Below are positions 43,871 through 51,691 of a stretch of DNA of 60,107 bases, piece by piece; the first letter of the stretch is position 1; each line of letters starts with the position of its first letter. The position numbers and the translations under genes are program-made. The DNA is from an uncultured Collinsella sp. (GTDB taxonomy: Bacteria > Actinomycetota > Coriobacteriia > Coriobacteriales > Coriobacteriaceae). The stretch covers positions 1 through 60,107 of the forward strand of contig CAKUHP010000006.1 in the NCBI GenBank assembly GCA_934658705.1, in the 5' to 3' direction. A model generated the notes under the pieces. That model ran no database searches, was not told the DNA's origin, and was given only the letters and a program-made list of their open reading frames with translations.

Positions 43871-45190
43871 CTAGCAAACCTGCGTTTTGCCAATCATGAT
43901 ATTGAGGATCTCGACGTCGGTGTCCTTCATGCCCACGCGGCCCACATAGCCCATGCTGGCAATCGTCTGCTCGACGGTATCCTGGATCAGGCCCTCGCCG
44001 GCGCGGAAACCACGACCTTGCATAGCCATATCGTGACCCAGAATCGCCGCGTCCACGGCAGCCGAAATCTTGGCGGCACAGCTCGCCTTGGCGCCATCGC
44101 ACACGATGCCGCCCACGTTGCCGAGCGTGTTGGAGACCGTCGCACCGATCTGCTCGCGCGTGCCGCCGCACAGCCAGGTAATCGCAGCGCCGGCACCGCA
44201 CGCCGCGCAAATAGCACCGCAAAACGCCGAAAGCGCACCAATATAGCTCTTGATATGCACGGCGATCAGGTCGGACAGCATCACGGCGCGCACCAGACGC
44301 TCATGGTCGCAACGCAGGTACTCGGCATATTCCATGACGGGCAGCGCACAGGTAATGCCCTGGTTGCCCGAGCCGCACACAATGGCGACCGGCAGCGCGC
44401 AACCGTTCATGCGGGCATCGGATCCGGCCGCAGCGCGAGCGCGAGCACGGCAGGCGACGTCGTCGGCGCGAGCGCCCAGCAGCGTGCGACCCACCTCGGC
44501 GCCCCAAGCGTGGGCCAGACCCTCGGCGCTGATAGCGCCGTTCAGCTCAATCTGACGCTCAACGGCCGCACGGGCGCCCTCAATATCGCCGTCCTCGATA
44601 AAGTCGATGATGGATTCGATGCTCATGGGCGTGTCGGCGCTATCGGCAGCACGCTCGGCAACCACGCGCTCGGCGCAGGCGGCGCACTCCCCCGCCGACT
44701 TGCCGCATACCGGAATGCCATCGAGCGTATGACAGGTAACATTAGTGTGGTGATCGGTGATCTCGACGACCGCGGTATGGCCCCCGGCCGTGGCGGTCAC
44801 CATGATATACAGGTTGGGCACGCCCTCGACAAGCGACACATCACAGTAGCCGGCATCGGCGAGCAGCTCGGTCACGCGAGCGCGGTCGTCGTCGTTAACG
44901 CTCTCGAGCACCTCGAGCGCGCTCTTGGCGTCACCGCCCACAGCGCCCAGCACCGCCGCCGCCTCGATACCGTGCATGCCGCCCGAGTTGGGCACAGTCA
45001 CGCTCTTGACGTTCTTGATGATATTGCCCGAACAGGCAACGTCCATATGCTCGGGCTCGCAGCCGAGTGTCTGACTTGCAAGCGCTGCCGCATAGGCGAC
45101 GGCAATGGGCTCAGTGCAGCCGAGCGCACAGACAAGCTCACGGTTTAAAACGTCACAGAACGCAGCATCGCGGATAGAATCGGTGGGCAT
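43871..45190 (-). CDS. cyuA: UPF0597/L-cysteine desulfidase-like protein (CyuA family)
   Basis: A 439-aa protein of the UPF0597 (YhaM/CyuA) family, related to serine dehydratase alpha subunits. It probably splits cysteine to pyruvate, ammonia and sulfide using a [4Fe-4S] cluster. ELVCALGCTEPIAVAYAAALA is the N-terminal family signature; SGNIIKNVKSVTVPNSGGMHG follows, and GSGNQGITCALPVMEYAE and CAAKISAAVDAAILGHDMAMQG carry conserved catalytic and cysteine residues. ATG at 45190 has GGAGGCACC upstream. It is divergent from rpiB. Product H2S could feed metY-type reactions; that link is inference. Confidence 0.88.
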   Translation of the reverse strand: MPTDSIRDAAFCDVLNRELVCALGCTEPIAVAYAAALASQTLGCEPEHMDVACSGNIIKNVKSVTVPNSGGMHGIEAAAVLGAVGGDAKSALEVLESVNDDDRARVTELLADAGYCDVSLVEGVPNLYIMVTATAGGHTAVVEITDHHTNVTCHTLDGIPVCGKSAGECAACAERVVAERAADSADTPMSIESIIDFIEDGDIEGARAAVERQIELNGAISAEGLAHAWGAEVGRTLLGARADDVACRARARAAAGSDARMNGCALPVAIVCGSGNQGITCALPVMEYAEYLRCDHERLVRAVMLSDLIAVHIKSYIGALSAFCGAICAACGAGAAITWLCGGTREQIGATVSNTLGNVGGIVCDGAKASCAAKISAAVDAAILGHDMAMQGRGFRAGEGLIQDTVEQTIASMGYVGRVGMKDTDVEILNIMIGKTQVC

Positions 45191-45362
45191 TGGTGCCTCC
45201 TGTATACACAACGAGTTACTTCTTATACATAGTCAACTTCTTCATTTGATACCAAGGCTCCTAAAACCGCAACCCGGGTTCCGGCAGACGGCTGCTCGGG
45301 ACAACTTGGTGGCAAATTTCGTGATGAACTAGTGTTCAAAATCGATAAAGCGTTTGACCAAA

Positions 45363-45378
45363 AAACGCTCGAGCGTTT
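45363..45378. promoter_or_regulatory. Perfect 16-bp palindrome upstream of rpiB
   Basis: AAACGCTCGAGCGTTT lies just 3' of TTGACC (45354-45359), a possible -35. A further AAGCGTTT half-site precedes it. Its position suggests an operator. Confidence 0.4.
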
Positions 45379-45459
45379 ACGCAAAAGTCGCGCTATCATG
45401 CAGTCGAACGCGGTAAAACCTTTAGCAATTCCGCCGCACGGACCAGAGAGGAACCATCC

Positions 45460-45927
45460 ATGAAGATCGGTATCGGTAACGACCACGCCGCCGTCGAGCT
45501 CAAGAACATCATTTCCGAGCACCTGAAGGAGCGCGGCTGCGAGGTCGTGAACTTTGGCACCGACACCTCCGAGAGCTTCGACTACCCCATCGCCGGCTAC
45601 AAGGTGGGCAAGGCCGTTGCCAACGGTGACGTCGACCTGGGCATCTTGATCTGCGGCACTGGCGTCGGCATCAGCCTGGCCGCCAACAAGGTCGAGGGCG
45701 TGCGCGCCGTCGTGTGCTCCGAGCCCTTTAGCGCCAAGCTCTCCCGTATGCACAACAACACCAACGTGCTCGCCTTTGGCGCCCGCGTCGTGGGCTCCGA
45801 GCTCGCCAAGATGATCGTCGACGAGTGGCTCGACGCCGAGTTTGAGGGCGGCCGCCACGAGCGTCGCGTCAACCTCCTCAACGAGATTGACCAGACCCGC
45901 GGCCTCAAGGTCGTCGACGAGGCCTAA
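45460..45927 (+). CDS. rpiB: Ribose-5-phosphate isomerase B
   Basis: A 155-aa RpiB/LacAB enzyme interconverting ribose-5-P and ribulose-5-P in the pentose phosphate pathway. GNDHAAVELKNII (with the substrate His of the N-terminal motif), DYPIAGYKVGKAV, LICGTGVGISLAANKVEGVRA (the phosphate loop and catalytic Cys) and NVLAFGARVVG are all present. ATG at 45460 has AGAGAGGAACC upstream. It is monocistronic, with a terminator 28 bp after the stop. RpiB and related allose isomerases are hard to separate by sequence. Confidence 0.92.
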   Translation: MKIGIGNDHAAVELKNIISEHLKERGCEVVNFGTDTSESFDYPIAGYKVGKAVANGDVDLGILICGTGVGISLAANKVEGVRAVVCSEPFSAKLSRMHNNTNVLAFGARVVGSELAKMIVDEWLDAEFEGGRHERRVNLLNEIDQTRGLKVVDEA

Positions 45928-45954
45928 GGCACACAACGTCACAGGCTAGCAGCA

Positions 45955-45987
45955 GGGGCCCGCCCGGAGCACATCCGAGCGGGCCCC
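45955..45987 (+). terminator. Intrinsic terminator of rpiB
   Basis: GGGGCCCGC pairs with GCGGGCCCC, followed by TTTGTAGTTTT. Confidence 0.8.
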
Positions 45988-46011
45988 TTTGTAGTTTTAA
46001 GCATAAAAAGA

Positions 46012-46037
46012 GCGCCGCGGATGGAGTTCCGCGGCGC
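46012..46037 (-). terminator. Intrinsic terminator of ndk
   Basis: GCGCCGCGGA and TCCGCGGCGC, 6-nt loop; on the minus strand followed by TCTTTTTATG. Confidence 0.82.
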
Positions 46038-46077
46038 CCAAGCCACACGCTAACAGCTTTAAGGAGTCAAAGCTGGT

Positions 46078-46482
46078 TTAGCCAAAGAAGCGCTTGATCT
46101 CAATCTCGGCGTTCTCCAGGCAGTCAGAGCCATGGATCACGTTGGCGTTGACATCGACGGCAAAGTCGCCGCGGATAGTGCCAGGAGCGGCCTCAAGCGG
46201 GTTGGTGGCACCCATGAGGGTGCGCATCTTAGCAACAGCGGAAAGACCGGAAACGACCATCTTAACGACCGGGCCGCTGGTCATGAAGTCGCACAGGTTG
46301 CCAAAGAAGGGCTTGTCGTTGAGGTGGGCATAGTGCTCCTCGACGGTGGCGCGCTCAAGCGTGGTCATCTCCATGCGCTCGATGACAAGGCCGCTGCGCT
46401 CGATGCGAGCAACAATCTCGCCAATCTTGCGATCGCGCACGGCGTCGGGCTTAATCATGATGAAGGTCTTCTCGATAGCCAT
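46078..46482 (-). CDS. ndk: Nucleoside-diphosphate kinase
   Basis: A 134-aa NDP kinase that equilibrates NTP pools through a phospho-His intermediate. EKTFIMIKPDAVRDRKIGEI, the GPVVKMVVSGLSAVAKMRTLMGAT substrate loop and the active-site NVIHGSDCLENAEIEI are complete. ATG at 46482 is preferred over the longer open frame because AAGGCTACC precedes it and family length fits. Two 14-bp direct repeats lie about 105-135 bp upstream. It ends at its own terminator. Confidence 0.95.
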   Translation of the reverse strand: MAIEKTFIMIKPDAVRDRKIGEIVARIERSGLVIERMEMTTLERATVEEHYAHLNDKPFFGNLCDFMTSGPVVKMVVSGLSAVAKMRTLMGATNPLEAAPGTIRGDFAVDVNANVIHGSDCLENAEIEIKRFFG

Positions 46483-46584
46483 AAGGTAGCCTTTCAAGTA
46501 GGTTTGCGCGTGCCAAAGTCCCATTCCGGCACCCGCCTGGACTGCATCGTAACAGAGTTCTAGCTGCAGTTAAACAATAAGCCG

Positions 46585-46616
46585 TTTATTGAAGCGCTAT
46601 TATTTATTGAAGCGCT
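46585..46616. promoter_or_regulatory. Two 14-bp direct repeats upstream of ndk
   Basis: TTTATTGAAGCGCT occurs at 46585-46598 and 46603-46616, an 18-bp period, each ending in the AGCGCT palindrome. This suggests paired binding sites. Elsewhere in the gap 46483-46850 only a weak GC-rich stem near 46780-46810, possibly the argH terminator, is seen. Confidence 0.45.
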
Positions 46617-46850
46617 CCATATGTGTCACTTCTGTTTCGAAGCCCGACTAGAGTACCATCCGCCCCGACACCAACTGCAACGAACAGAACAGGCGGTCGA
46701 TTGCCGCCCGTGAGCGTATCACCTTCACAACCTGCGCAAAGGTCCTACAAAAGTTCTCGACAAGCCCCTCTACATAACAAAACGGACGCCCGCCGTAGCG
46801 GACGCCCGTACAGGCAAGATATGACAAGTGAGGTAAGCGCCGCGGTAGCG

Positions 46851-48281
46851 CTAGTTCGCCCCGTGGCCCATCTCGACGACCTTGGTCAGCGAACCAAACG
46901 CGCCTTCGTCAGCTGAAAGCTGCGCCTCGGCGCGCTCCAGCTGCACGGCAACGGCGGCAGGCGCGGTACCGCCCTCAGTCGTGCGCGCAGCAACAATCGA
47001 AGGAATATCGAGCGCCTCGGTAATATCGTGCTCAAAGAGCGGGCTTGCCTCCTGGAAGACCTCAAACGGCAGATCCTCGAGGTTACAACCGCGCTTCTCG
47101 CACATCAGAACCAGGTGGCCCACCACGGCGTGCGCCTCGCGGAACGGAAGTCCGCGCTTAGCGAGGTAGTCGGCAACGTCAGTGGCGGCCAGGTGGCCAA
47201 CGCCGCATTCGCGTGCCATGGCATCCTCGTTGACAGTCCAGGTCGAGATCATACCGGCCATAACAGACAGGCACTGCATGAGCGTATGGGCGGTATCGAG
47301 CGCGCCCTCCTTGTCCTCCTGCAGGTCCTTGTTATAGGCCAGCGGCAGGCCCTTCATGGTCACCAGCAGCTGGACCAAGTTGCCGTACACGCGACCGCTC
47401 TTGCCACGGATGAGTTCGGCGAAATCGGGGTTCTTCTTCTGCGGCATGATGGAAGAGCCGGTGGAGTACGAGTCAGACAGCGTGATGAAACCGAACTCGG
47501 AGCTCGACCACAGCACGATCTCCTCGGACAGCCGCGACAGGTGCATGGCCATGACGGAACCGGCGTAATGCAGGTCGAGTAGGAAATCGCGGTCTGAAAC
47601 AGCATCGAGCGAATTGGGGATCACGCCCGAAAAGCCAAGCTCGGCGGCCGTCATCTGACGATCGAGCGGATAGCTCGTACCAGCGAGCGCGGCAGCACCC
47701 AGCGGACAGTTATCGGCGGCATCGAAAGCGGCTTTCAGACGCGTAAAGTCGCGCGCGAACATCCAGGAATAGGCCAGCAGATGGTGCGAGAGCAGCACGG
47801 GCTGAGCATGCTGCATGTGCGTATAGCCCGGAAGAATAACCTTGTCATACTTCTTAGCGGCATCCACCAGCACATGGCGCAGCTGCAGGTTGGCTTCCAT
47901 GAGCTCCTTTGCCAGCGCCTTGACGCCCAAGCGGGTATCGGTCGCCACCTGATCGTTGCGCGAACGGCCGGTGTGTAGGCGCTTGCCCGCCTCGCCGATG
48001 CGGCGCGTCAGCTCGCTTTCGATGGACATGTGGATGTCCTCATCGTTGATGTCGAAGGTGAAGTTGCCGGCGTCGATATCCTGCTCGATAGCAGTCAGGC
48101 CCTTGGCGATCGCCTGCTCATCCTCGGCGCTGATGATGCTCTGCGCGGCCAGCATCTTGGCATGCGCCTTGGAACCGGCGATATCCTGCTTATAGAGATG
48201 CTTGTCGACCGGCAGCGACGCACCAAACTCCTGCGTGACCTCGGCCACGCCCGCCTCAAAACGACCACCCCAAAGAGCCAT
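46851..48281 (-). CDS. argH: Argininosuccinate lyase
   Basis: A 476-aa enzyme for the last step of arginine synthesis, splitting argininosuccinate to arginine and fumarate. MALWGGRFE at the start, RLHTGRSRNDQVATDTRL, LPGYTHMQHAQPVLLSHHLLAY (catalytic His) and the superfamily signature GSSIMPQKKNPD are all intact. ATG at 48281 has AAAGGGGA upstream, with an 11-bp palindrome GGGACCGTCCC wedged between ribosome site and start codon (48282-48292). It lies downstream of argG and the 56-aa ORF on the same strand, but a terminator follows argG, so it may have a separate promoter. Confidence 0.95.
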   Translation of the reverse strand: MALWGGRFEAGVAEVTQEFGASLPVDKHLYKQDIAGSKAHAKMLAAQSIISAEDEQAIAKGLTAIEQDIDAGNFTFDINDEDIHMSIESELTRRIGEAGKRLHTGRSRNDQVATDTRLGVKALAKELMEANLQLRHVLVDAAKKYDKVILPGYTHMQHAQPVLLSHHLLAYSWMFARDFTRLKAAFDAADNCPLGAAALAGTSYPLDRQMTAAELGFSGVIPNSLDAVSDRDFLLDLHYAGSVMAMHLSRLSEEIVLWSSSEFGFITLSDSYSTGSSIMPQKKNPDFAELIRGKSGRVYGNLVQLLVTMKGLPLAYNKDLQEDKEGALDTAHTLMQCLSVMAGMISTWTVNEDAMARECGVGHLAATDVADYLAKRGLPFREAHAVVGHLVLMCEKRGCNLEDLPFEVFQEASPLFEHDITEALDIPSIVAARTTEGGTAPAAVAVQLERAEAQLSADEGAFGSLTKVVEMGHGAN

Positions 48282-48401
48282 GGGACCGTCCCCTTTCATC
48301 AAATACCAAAACATCGACGCACAAAGCACTACGCCATGTCGCTAAAGCGATTTATCAACTGCTAGTTTTGCACATCCCCGTCGCACGCGGGGCAAGACGG
48401 A

Positions 48402-48572
48402 CTAAATAGCGAAGAAGTGACGCAGCTGGCACTTGGCGCCCAGCGACTCCCTACGGATGTTGCCCTGCGAGCCGTCGATCCAGGCTTTCAGGCTCATGGG
48501 GACTTCCTCCACCTTTGCGGTATCGAGCTCAGGGGAAAGAGAAAGCAAAGCGTGCGCAATAACATCAAACAT
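48402..48572 (-). CDS. Small ORF (56 aa) between argG and argH, function unknown
   Basis: A 56-codon frame starting ATG at 48572 with TGAGGAGTACC upstream at good spacing. It reads MFDVIAHALLSLSPELDTA, then KVEEVPMSLKAWIDGSQGN, and ends with RHFFAI. Amino-acid composition and codon choice look like neighbouring genes. There is no recognised domain and no signal peptide. It sits 120 bp before argH and about 50 bp after the argG terminator, so it could be the first gene of an argH transcript or a leader ORF. A CCCCG/CGGGG hairpin (48376-48392) follows it. Confidence 0.5.
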   Translation of the reverse strand: MFDVIAHALLSLSPELDTAKVEEVPMSLKAWIDGSQGNIRRESLGAKCQLRHFFAI

Positions 48573-48624
48573 AGTAGGTACTCCTCAGATATATAGAGGC
48601 ACAAGGCCGTCAAATTGATAGAAA

Positions 48625-48654
48625 GAGCCCCGCCGGACAACCCCGGCGGGGCTC
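48625..48654 (-). terminator. Intrinsic terminator of argG
   Basis: GAGCCCCGCCGG and CCGGCGGGGCTC pair perfectly over 12 bp; the minus strand continues TTTCTATCAA. It lies 157 bp after the argG stop. Confidence 0.8.
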
Positions 48655-48811
48655 GGACTCAGCCGCAGATGCGGCGTCATATATGCGGGCGGAACGTAGG
48701 GGCCACCGATGTTAAGAAGTGTCAGCAAGCATAACGAAAGGTAGGGACCCCATGCGCCCGTTATGTATCACGCGGATGGGCCGCGCGGATACCAAGGGAA
48801 GGAAGGAAGCC

Positions 48812-50038
48812 TTAGGCCTGGGCGGCAGCAGAGCTGGGACCCTGGACCTTGGCCCACGTCTTAAGGGACAGCGTGTCGATCTCGATGAAGCCGGCGCTGG
48901 CCTTCTCGTCAAACGTGGTGTCGCGGTCGTAGGTGGCCAGACCGTAGTCATACAGGCTGAAGGGGCTCTTGCGGCCGACGACATGGCAGTTGCCCTTAAA
49001 GAACTTCAGACGGACAGTACCGGTGACGAATTTCTGGGTATCGGCCATAAAGGCGTCGAGCGCGTTCTTGAGCGGGCTGTACCACTGACCGTTGTACACA
49101 GCGGTAGCCCAATCCTGCTCGAGCTTGATCTTGGTCTTGAGTAGGTCACCCTCGACGCAGATGTCCTCGAGCGCCTTGTGGGCGGTGATGAGCGTCAGGG
49201 CGCCGGGAACCTCGTAGCACTCGCGGCTCTTGAGGCCCACCAGACGATCCTCGACCAGATCCAGACGGCCAAAGCCGTTATCGCCGGAGATCTTGTTGAG
49301 CGCAATGACGATCTCGGAGAGCTTCATCTTCTCGCCGTCGACGGCGACGGGCTTGCCGGCCTCGAACTCAATCTCGGTGTAGGTCGGGGTGTCGGGCGTG
49401 TCCTCGGGGTTCTTGGTCATAACCCAGGCGTCGTCAAGCGGCTCGTTCCAGGGATCCTCCAGGTGACCGCACTCGATGGCGCGCCCCCACAGGTTGTCAT
49501 CGATGGAATAGGGGTTGTCGTTGGCACCCTCGGGAACCGGCACGTTGTGGGCATGGGCGTAGGCGACCTCGTCCGGACGGCACTTCAGATCCCACTCACG
49601 AACCGGGGCGATAACCTTGAGCTCAGGGTCGAGCGCCTTGACGGCAGCCTCAAAACGGACCTGGTCGTTACCCTTGCCGGTGCAGCCATGGGCGACATAG
49701 GTGGCTCCGAACTCGTGGGCGACCTCGACGAGCTTCTTGGCAAGCAGCGGACGGGACAGAGCGGAGAGCAGCGGGTACTTGTTCTCGTACATGGAGTTGG
49801 CGGCGATGGCCTTGGTCAGGAACTCATCGGAGAACTCATCGCGCAGGTCGAGCACCTGGCAATCCAGAACGCCCAGGTCGAGGGCCTTCTGCTTCTTGGC
49901 ATCCAGGCCGGTCTCCTCCTGGCCCACGTTGCCGCAGACACAAACGACATCGAGATTCTTCTCGTCCTGGAGCCACTTGACACATACGGATGTATCAAGA
50001 CCACCGGAATATGCGAGAACGACTTTTTCCTTGCTCAT
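48812..50038 (-). CDS. argG: Argininosuccinate synthase
   Basis: A 408-aa ATP-dependent ligase joining citrulline and aspartate. The PP-loop VVLAYSGGLDTSVCVKWL is at residues 6-23; VAHGCTGKGNDQVRFE, APVREWDL and the citrulline/aspartate-binding CGHLEDPWNEPLDDAWVMT are present. The end is a short Ala-rich tail. ATG at 50038 has GAAAGGAAACAGCC upstream. A 24-codon Arg-rich leader ORF and an overlapping intrinsic terminator lie 140-280 bp upstream and probably control the gene by attenuation. Confidence 0.95.
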   Translation of the reverse strand: MSKEKVVLAYSGGLDTSVCVKWLQDEKNLDVVCVCGNVGQEETGLDAKKQKALDLGVLDCQVLDLRDEFSDEFLTKAIAANSMYENKYPLLSALSRPLLAKKLVEVAHEFGATYVAHGCTGKGNDQVRFEAAVKALDPELKVIAPVREWDLKCRPDEVAYAHAHNVPVPEGANDNPYSIDDNLWGRAIECGHLEDPWNEPLDDAWVMTKNPEDTPDTPTYTEIEFEAGKPVAVDGEKMKLSEIVIALNKISGDNGFGRLDLVEDRLVGLKSRECYEVPGALTLITAHKALEDICVEGDLLKTKIKLEQDWATAVYNGQWYSPLKNALDAFMADTQKFVTGTVRLKFFKGNCHVVGRKSPFSLYDYGLATYDRDTTFDEKASAGFIEIDTLSLKTWAKVQGPSSAAAQA

Positions 50039-50179
50039 GGCTGTTTCCTTTCGCCCTTGGTAGCTAGTTAGAACATCGGTCAGTTGCAAGTCACCCTGAG
50101 GTCAAAAACCGTGCAATATCAGGTTATTCAGCAGAATGCAGCACAGGCATGCCCTAGAAACATGCGGCTATGTCGTGCT

Positions 50180-50258
50180 AAAAACCCGACGACCTCAAAA
50201 TGACTCTGTTGAGGCATTTCGCCCCATGCGGACAGAGACGATTATTATCGTCGTCGGG
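50180..50258 (-). promoter_or_regulatory. Attenuator terminator in the argG leader
   Basis: CCCGACGAC (50250-50258, inside the leader's Arg codons) pairs perfectly with GTCGTCGGG (50185-50193), followed by TTTTT. An inner stem CTCTGT/ACAGAG (50232-50237 with 50204-50209) closes the loop. A competing hairpin GACGAT-ATCGTC (50237-50252) overlaps the 5' arm. Confidence 0.7.
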
Positions 50259-50319
50259 AAATTGCGCGCTGGCGTCGGATGGCATTGTCTGCAGTGGTGA
50301 TGATCTTTACGAACTGCAT
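50245..50319 (-). CDS. Arginine-rich leader peptide of argG
   Basis: A 24-codon ORF. ATG at 50319 follows GAAAGGAGAGGCAG, a strong ribosome site. The last ten residues are RRQRAISRRR, six arginines in all, and the final three are consecutive CGA codons directly before tandem TAA stops. CGA is expected to be a rarely used Arg codon in such a high-GC genome. The CGA run is the 5' arm of the intrinsic terminator that follows. By analogy with trp, his and leu leaders, stalling when Arg-tRNA is scarce would block the terminator and let argG be transcribed. No other role is likely for so short a product. Confidence 0.72.
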   Translation of the reverse strand: MQFVKIITTADNAIRRQRAISRRR

Positions 50320-50422
50320 CTGCCTCTCCTTTCACGTATCGCCGGGCGCAATTCATATATCGCAAACGGTACCTTTTCCTCGGTAAGCGGCGCTTTTGCC
50401 GTCTCCGTTTTCGATGGTCGCT

Positions 50423-50450
50423 ATCATACGCTAAAGTGCTTGCTGCACAA
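50423..50450 (-). promoter_or_regulatory. Likely promoter of the argG leader transcript
   Basis: Minus-strand TTGTGC (50445-50450), 16 bp, TATGAT (50423-50428). Transcription would start about 100 nt before the leader ATG. The rest of 50039-50593 holds the leader, attenuator and the promoter of the divergent HAD gene. Confidence 0.5.
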
Positions 50451-50593
50451 GCGACAAATTCAAATTTCTGAAAAGTTTTTTCATTACTTTGTGAAGTGTG
50501 GTGCAAATACGCGTCAATCCTGCGAAAATACGCCCGACTACTAGTTAATGGTTATAACGTCTGAAACAATCTCGAAACGAAAGGCGCGCTTTT

Positions 50594-51421
50594 ATGCAAA
50601 CTTACGAATCAGATGCCAATATCGGCAACATTAAGATTCTCGCCGTCGATATGGACAAGACGCTTCTCACCGACGAGCGCGTGCTGCCTCAGGGCCTCGA
50701 TGAGCGTCTGGACAAGCTCGCCGACGCCGGTATCGTATTCTGTCCTGCCAGCGGACGTCCGGCCCCCAAGCTCGAGGAAATGTTCGAGGGCATTAAGAAC
50801 CGCCTCGCGTTTTGCCCGGACAACGGTGCCTGCGTCATCTATCGCGGCAACTATATCTATAAGAGCAATATCGACGTGGCGCTGTACCAGCAGGTACTCA
50901 CCCGTGCCTCGGAGGACCCGCGCGCCGTTCCCGTCCTGTGCTGCTACGACGAGTTCTATGTGCTTGCCCGCGACCACCAGTATCACGACGAGATCAGCGT
51001 GTACTACAACACGATTAACTACGTCGACACCTTTGAGGGCCTCGATCTCGAGTCCAACAAGATCTCGATCTTCTTCCCTGCCTACGACGCCGAGCCCGCG
51101 TTCCGCGAGACCTACAACCCCGCGTTCTGCGACCAGCTCTATGTCACCAACGCCGGCCGCGAGTGGATTGACTTTATGAATCTGGGCGTCGACAAGGGCG
51201 CCGGTGTCGCGCATCTGTGCGAACAGCTGGGCATCGATATCGCCGATGCCGCCGCCGTGGGCGATACCTACAACGACATTCCCATGCTTGAGCGCGTCGG
51301 CCACAGCTTTATCGTGGGCAATGCCGAGGAGCACATGAATGCACATGCCAAATGGCGCATTCCGAGTAACAACGACGGGGGCGTACTGACGCTCATCGAC
51401 GCTATCTTGGCGGCTCGTTAA
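50594..51421 (+). CDS. Cof-type HAD hydrolase
   Basis: A 275-aa class IIB (Cof-like) HAD phosphatase. Motif I is KILAVDMDKTLLTDERVLP, motif II FCPASGRP, motif III a Lys in GVDKGAGVAHLCEQLG, and motif IV AAAVGDTYNDIPMLERVG. The cap between motifs II and III (about residues 90-190) is the IIB type. Likely substrates are sugar phosphates or FMN-like compounds; none can be chosen. ATG at 50594 has CGAAAGGCGCGC upstream. It is followed by a nested hairpin and then a strong intrinsic terminator. Confidence 0.87.
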   Translation: MQTYESDANIGNIKILAVDMDKTLLTDERVLPQGLDERLDKLADAGIVFCPASGRPAPKLEEMFEGIKNRLAFCPDNGACVIYRGNYIYKSNIDVALYQQVLTRASEDPRAVPVLCCYDEFYVLARDHQYHDEISVYYNTINYVDTFEGLDLESNKISIFFPAYDAEPAFRETYNPAFCDQLYVTNAGREWIDFMNLGVDKGAGVAHLCEQLGIDIADAAAVGDTYNDIPMLERVGHSFIVGNAEEHMNAHAKWRIPSNNDGGVLTLIDAILAAR

Positions 51422-51428
51422 ACTCGCC

Positions 51429-51554
51429 GCCATGCCCGGGGCCGGCCGTTTGATTTTTGCTCGGTCAAGTCCTGGGCTCGCTCGAAGGCCACATTAAGTG
51501 GCCTTCGGCTCGTGCGGAATCTACAAAAATCAAACGGCCGGCGCCGGGCATGGC
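51429..51554. repeat. Nested-hairpin element downstream of the Cof-type HAD gene
   Basis: Outer arms of 31 bp (51429-51459 and 51524-51554) differ at one position only; the inner hairpin CGAAGGCCAC-ATTAA-GTGGCCTTCG (51483-51507) is perfect. It begins 8 bp after the stop codon, with the same two-stem design as the elements at 24788, 40631 and 43724. Confidence 0.9.
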
Positions 51555-51622
51555 TACGTATTCGTTCATGTCGCCTAGATGGCGTCTTGGCGCCTAGATA
51601 CTTTGGCTGAATTTAATTGAAC

Positions 51623-51664
51623 GAAGGACGCTCCTTGTTGATGAGGGGCGTCCTTCTGTTTTTT
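51623..51664 (+). terminator. Intrinsic terminator for the Cof-type HAD transcript
   Basis: GAAGGACGC pairs with GCGTCCTTC and is followed by TGTTTTTT. It lies between the convergent HAD and polA genes. Confidence 0.82.
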
Positions 51665-51691
51665 GGTTACTTTGGAACTGTGGCTGCTTTC

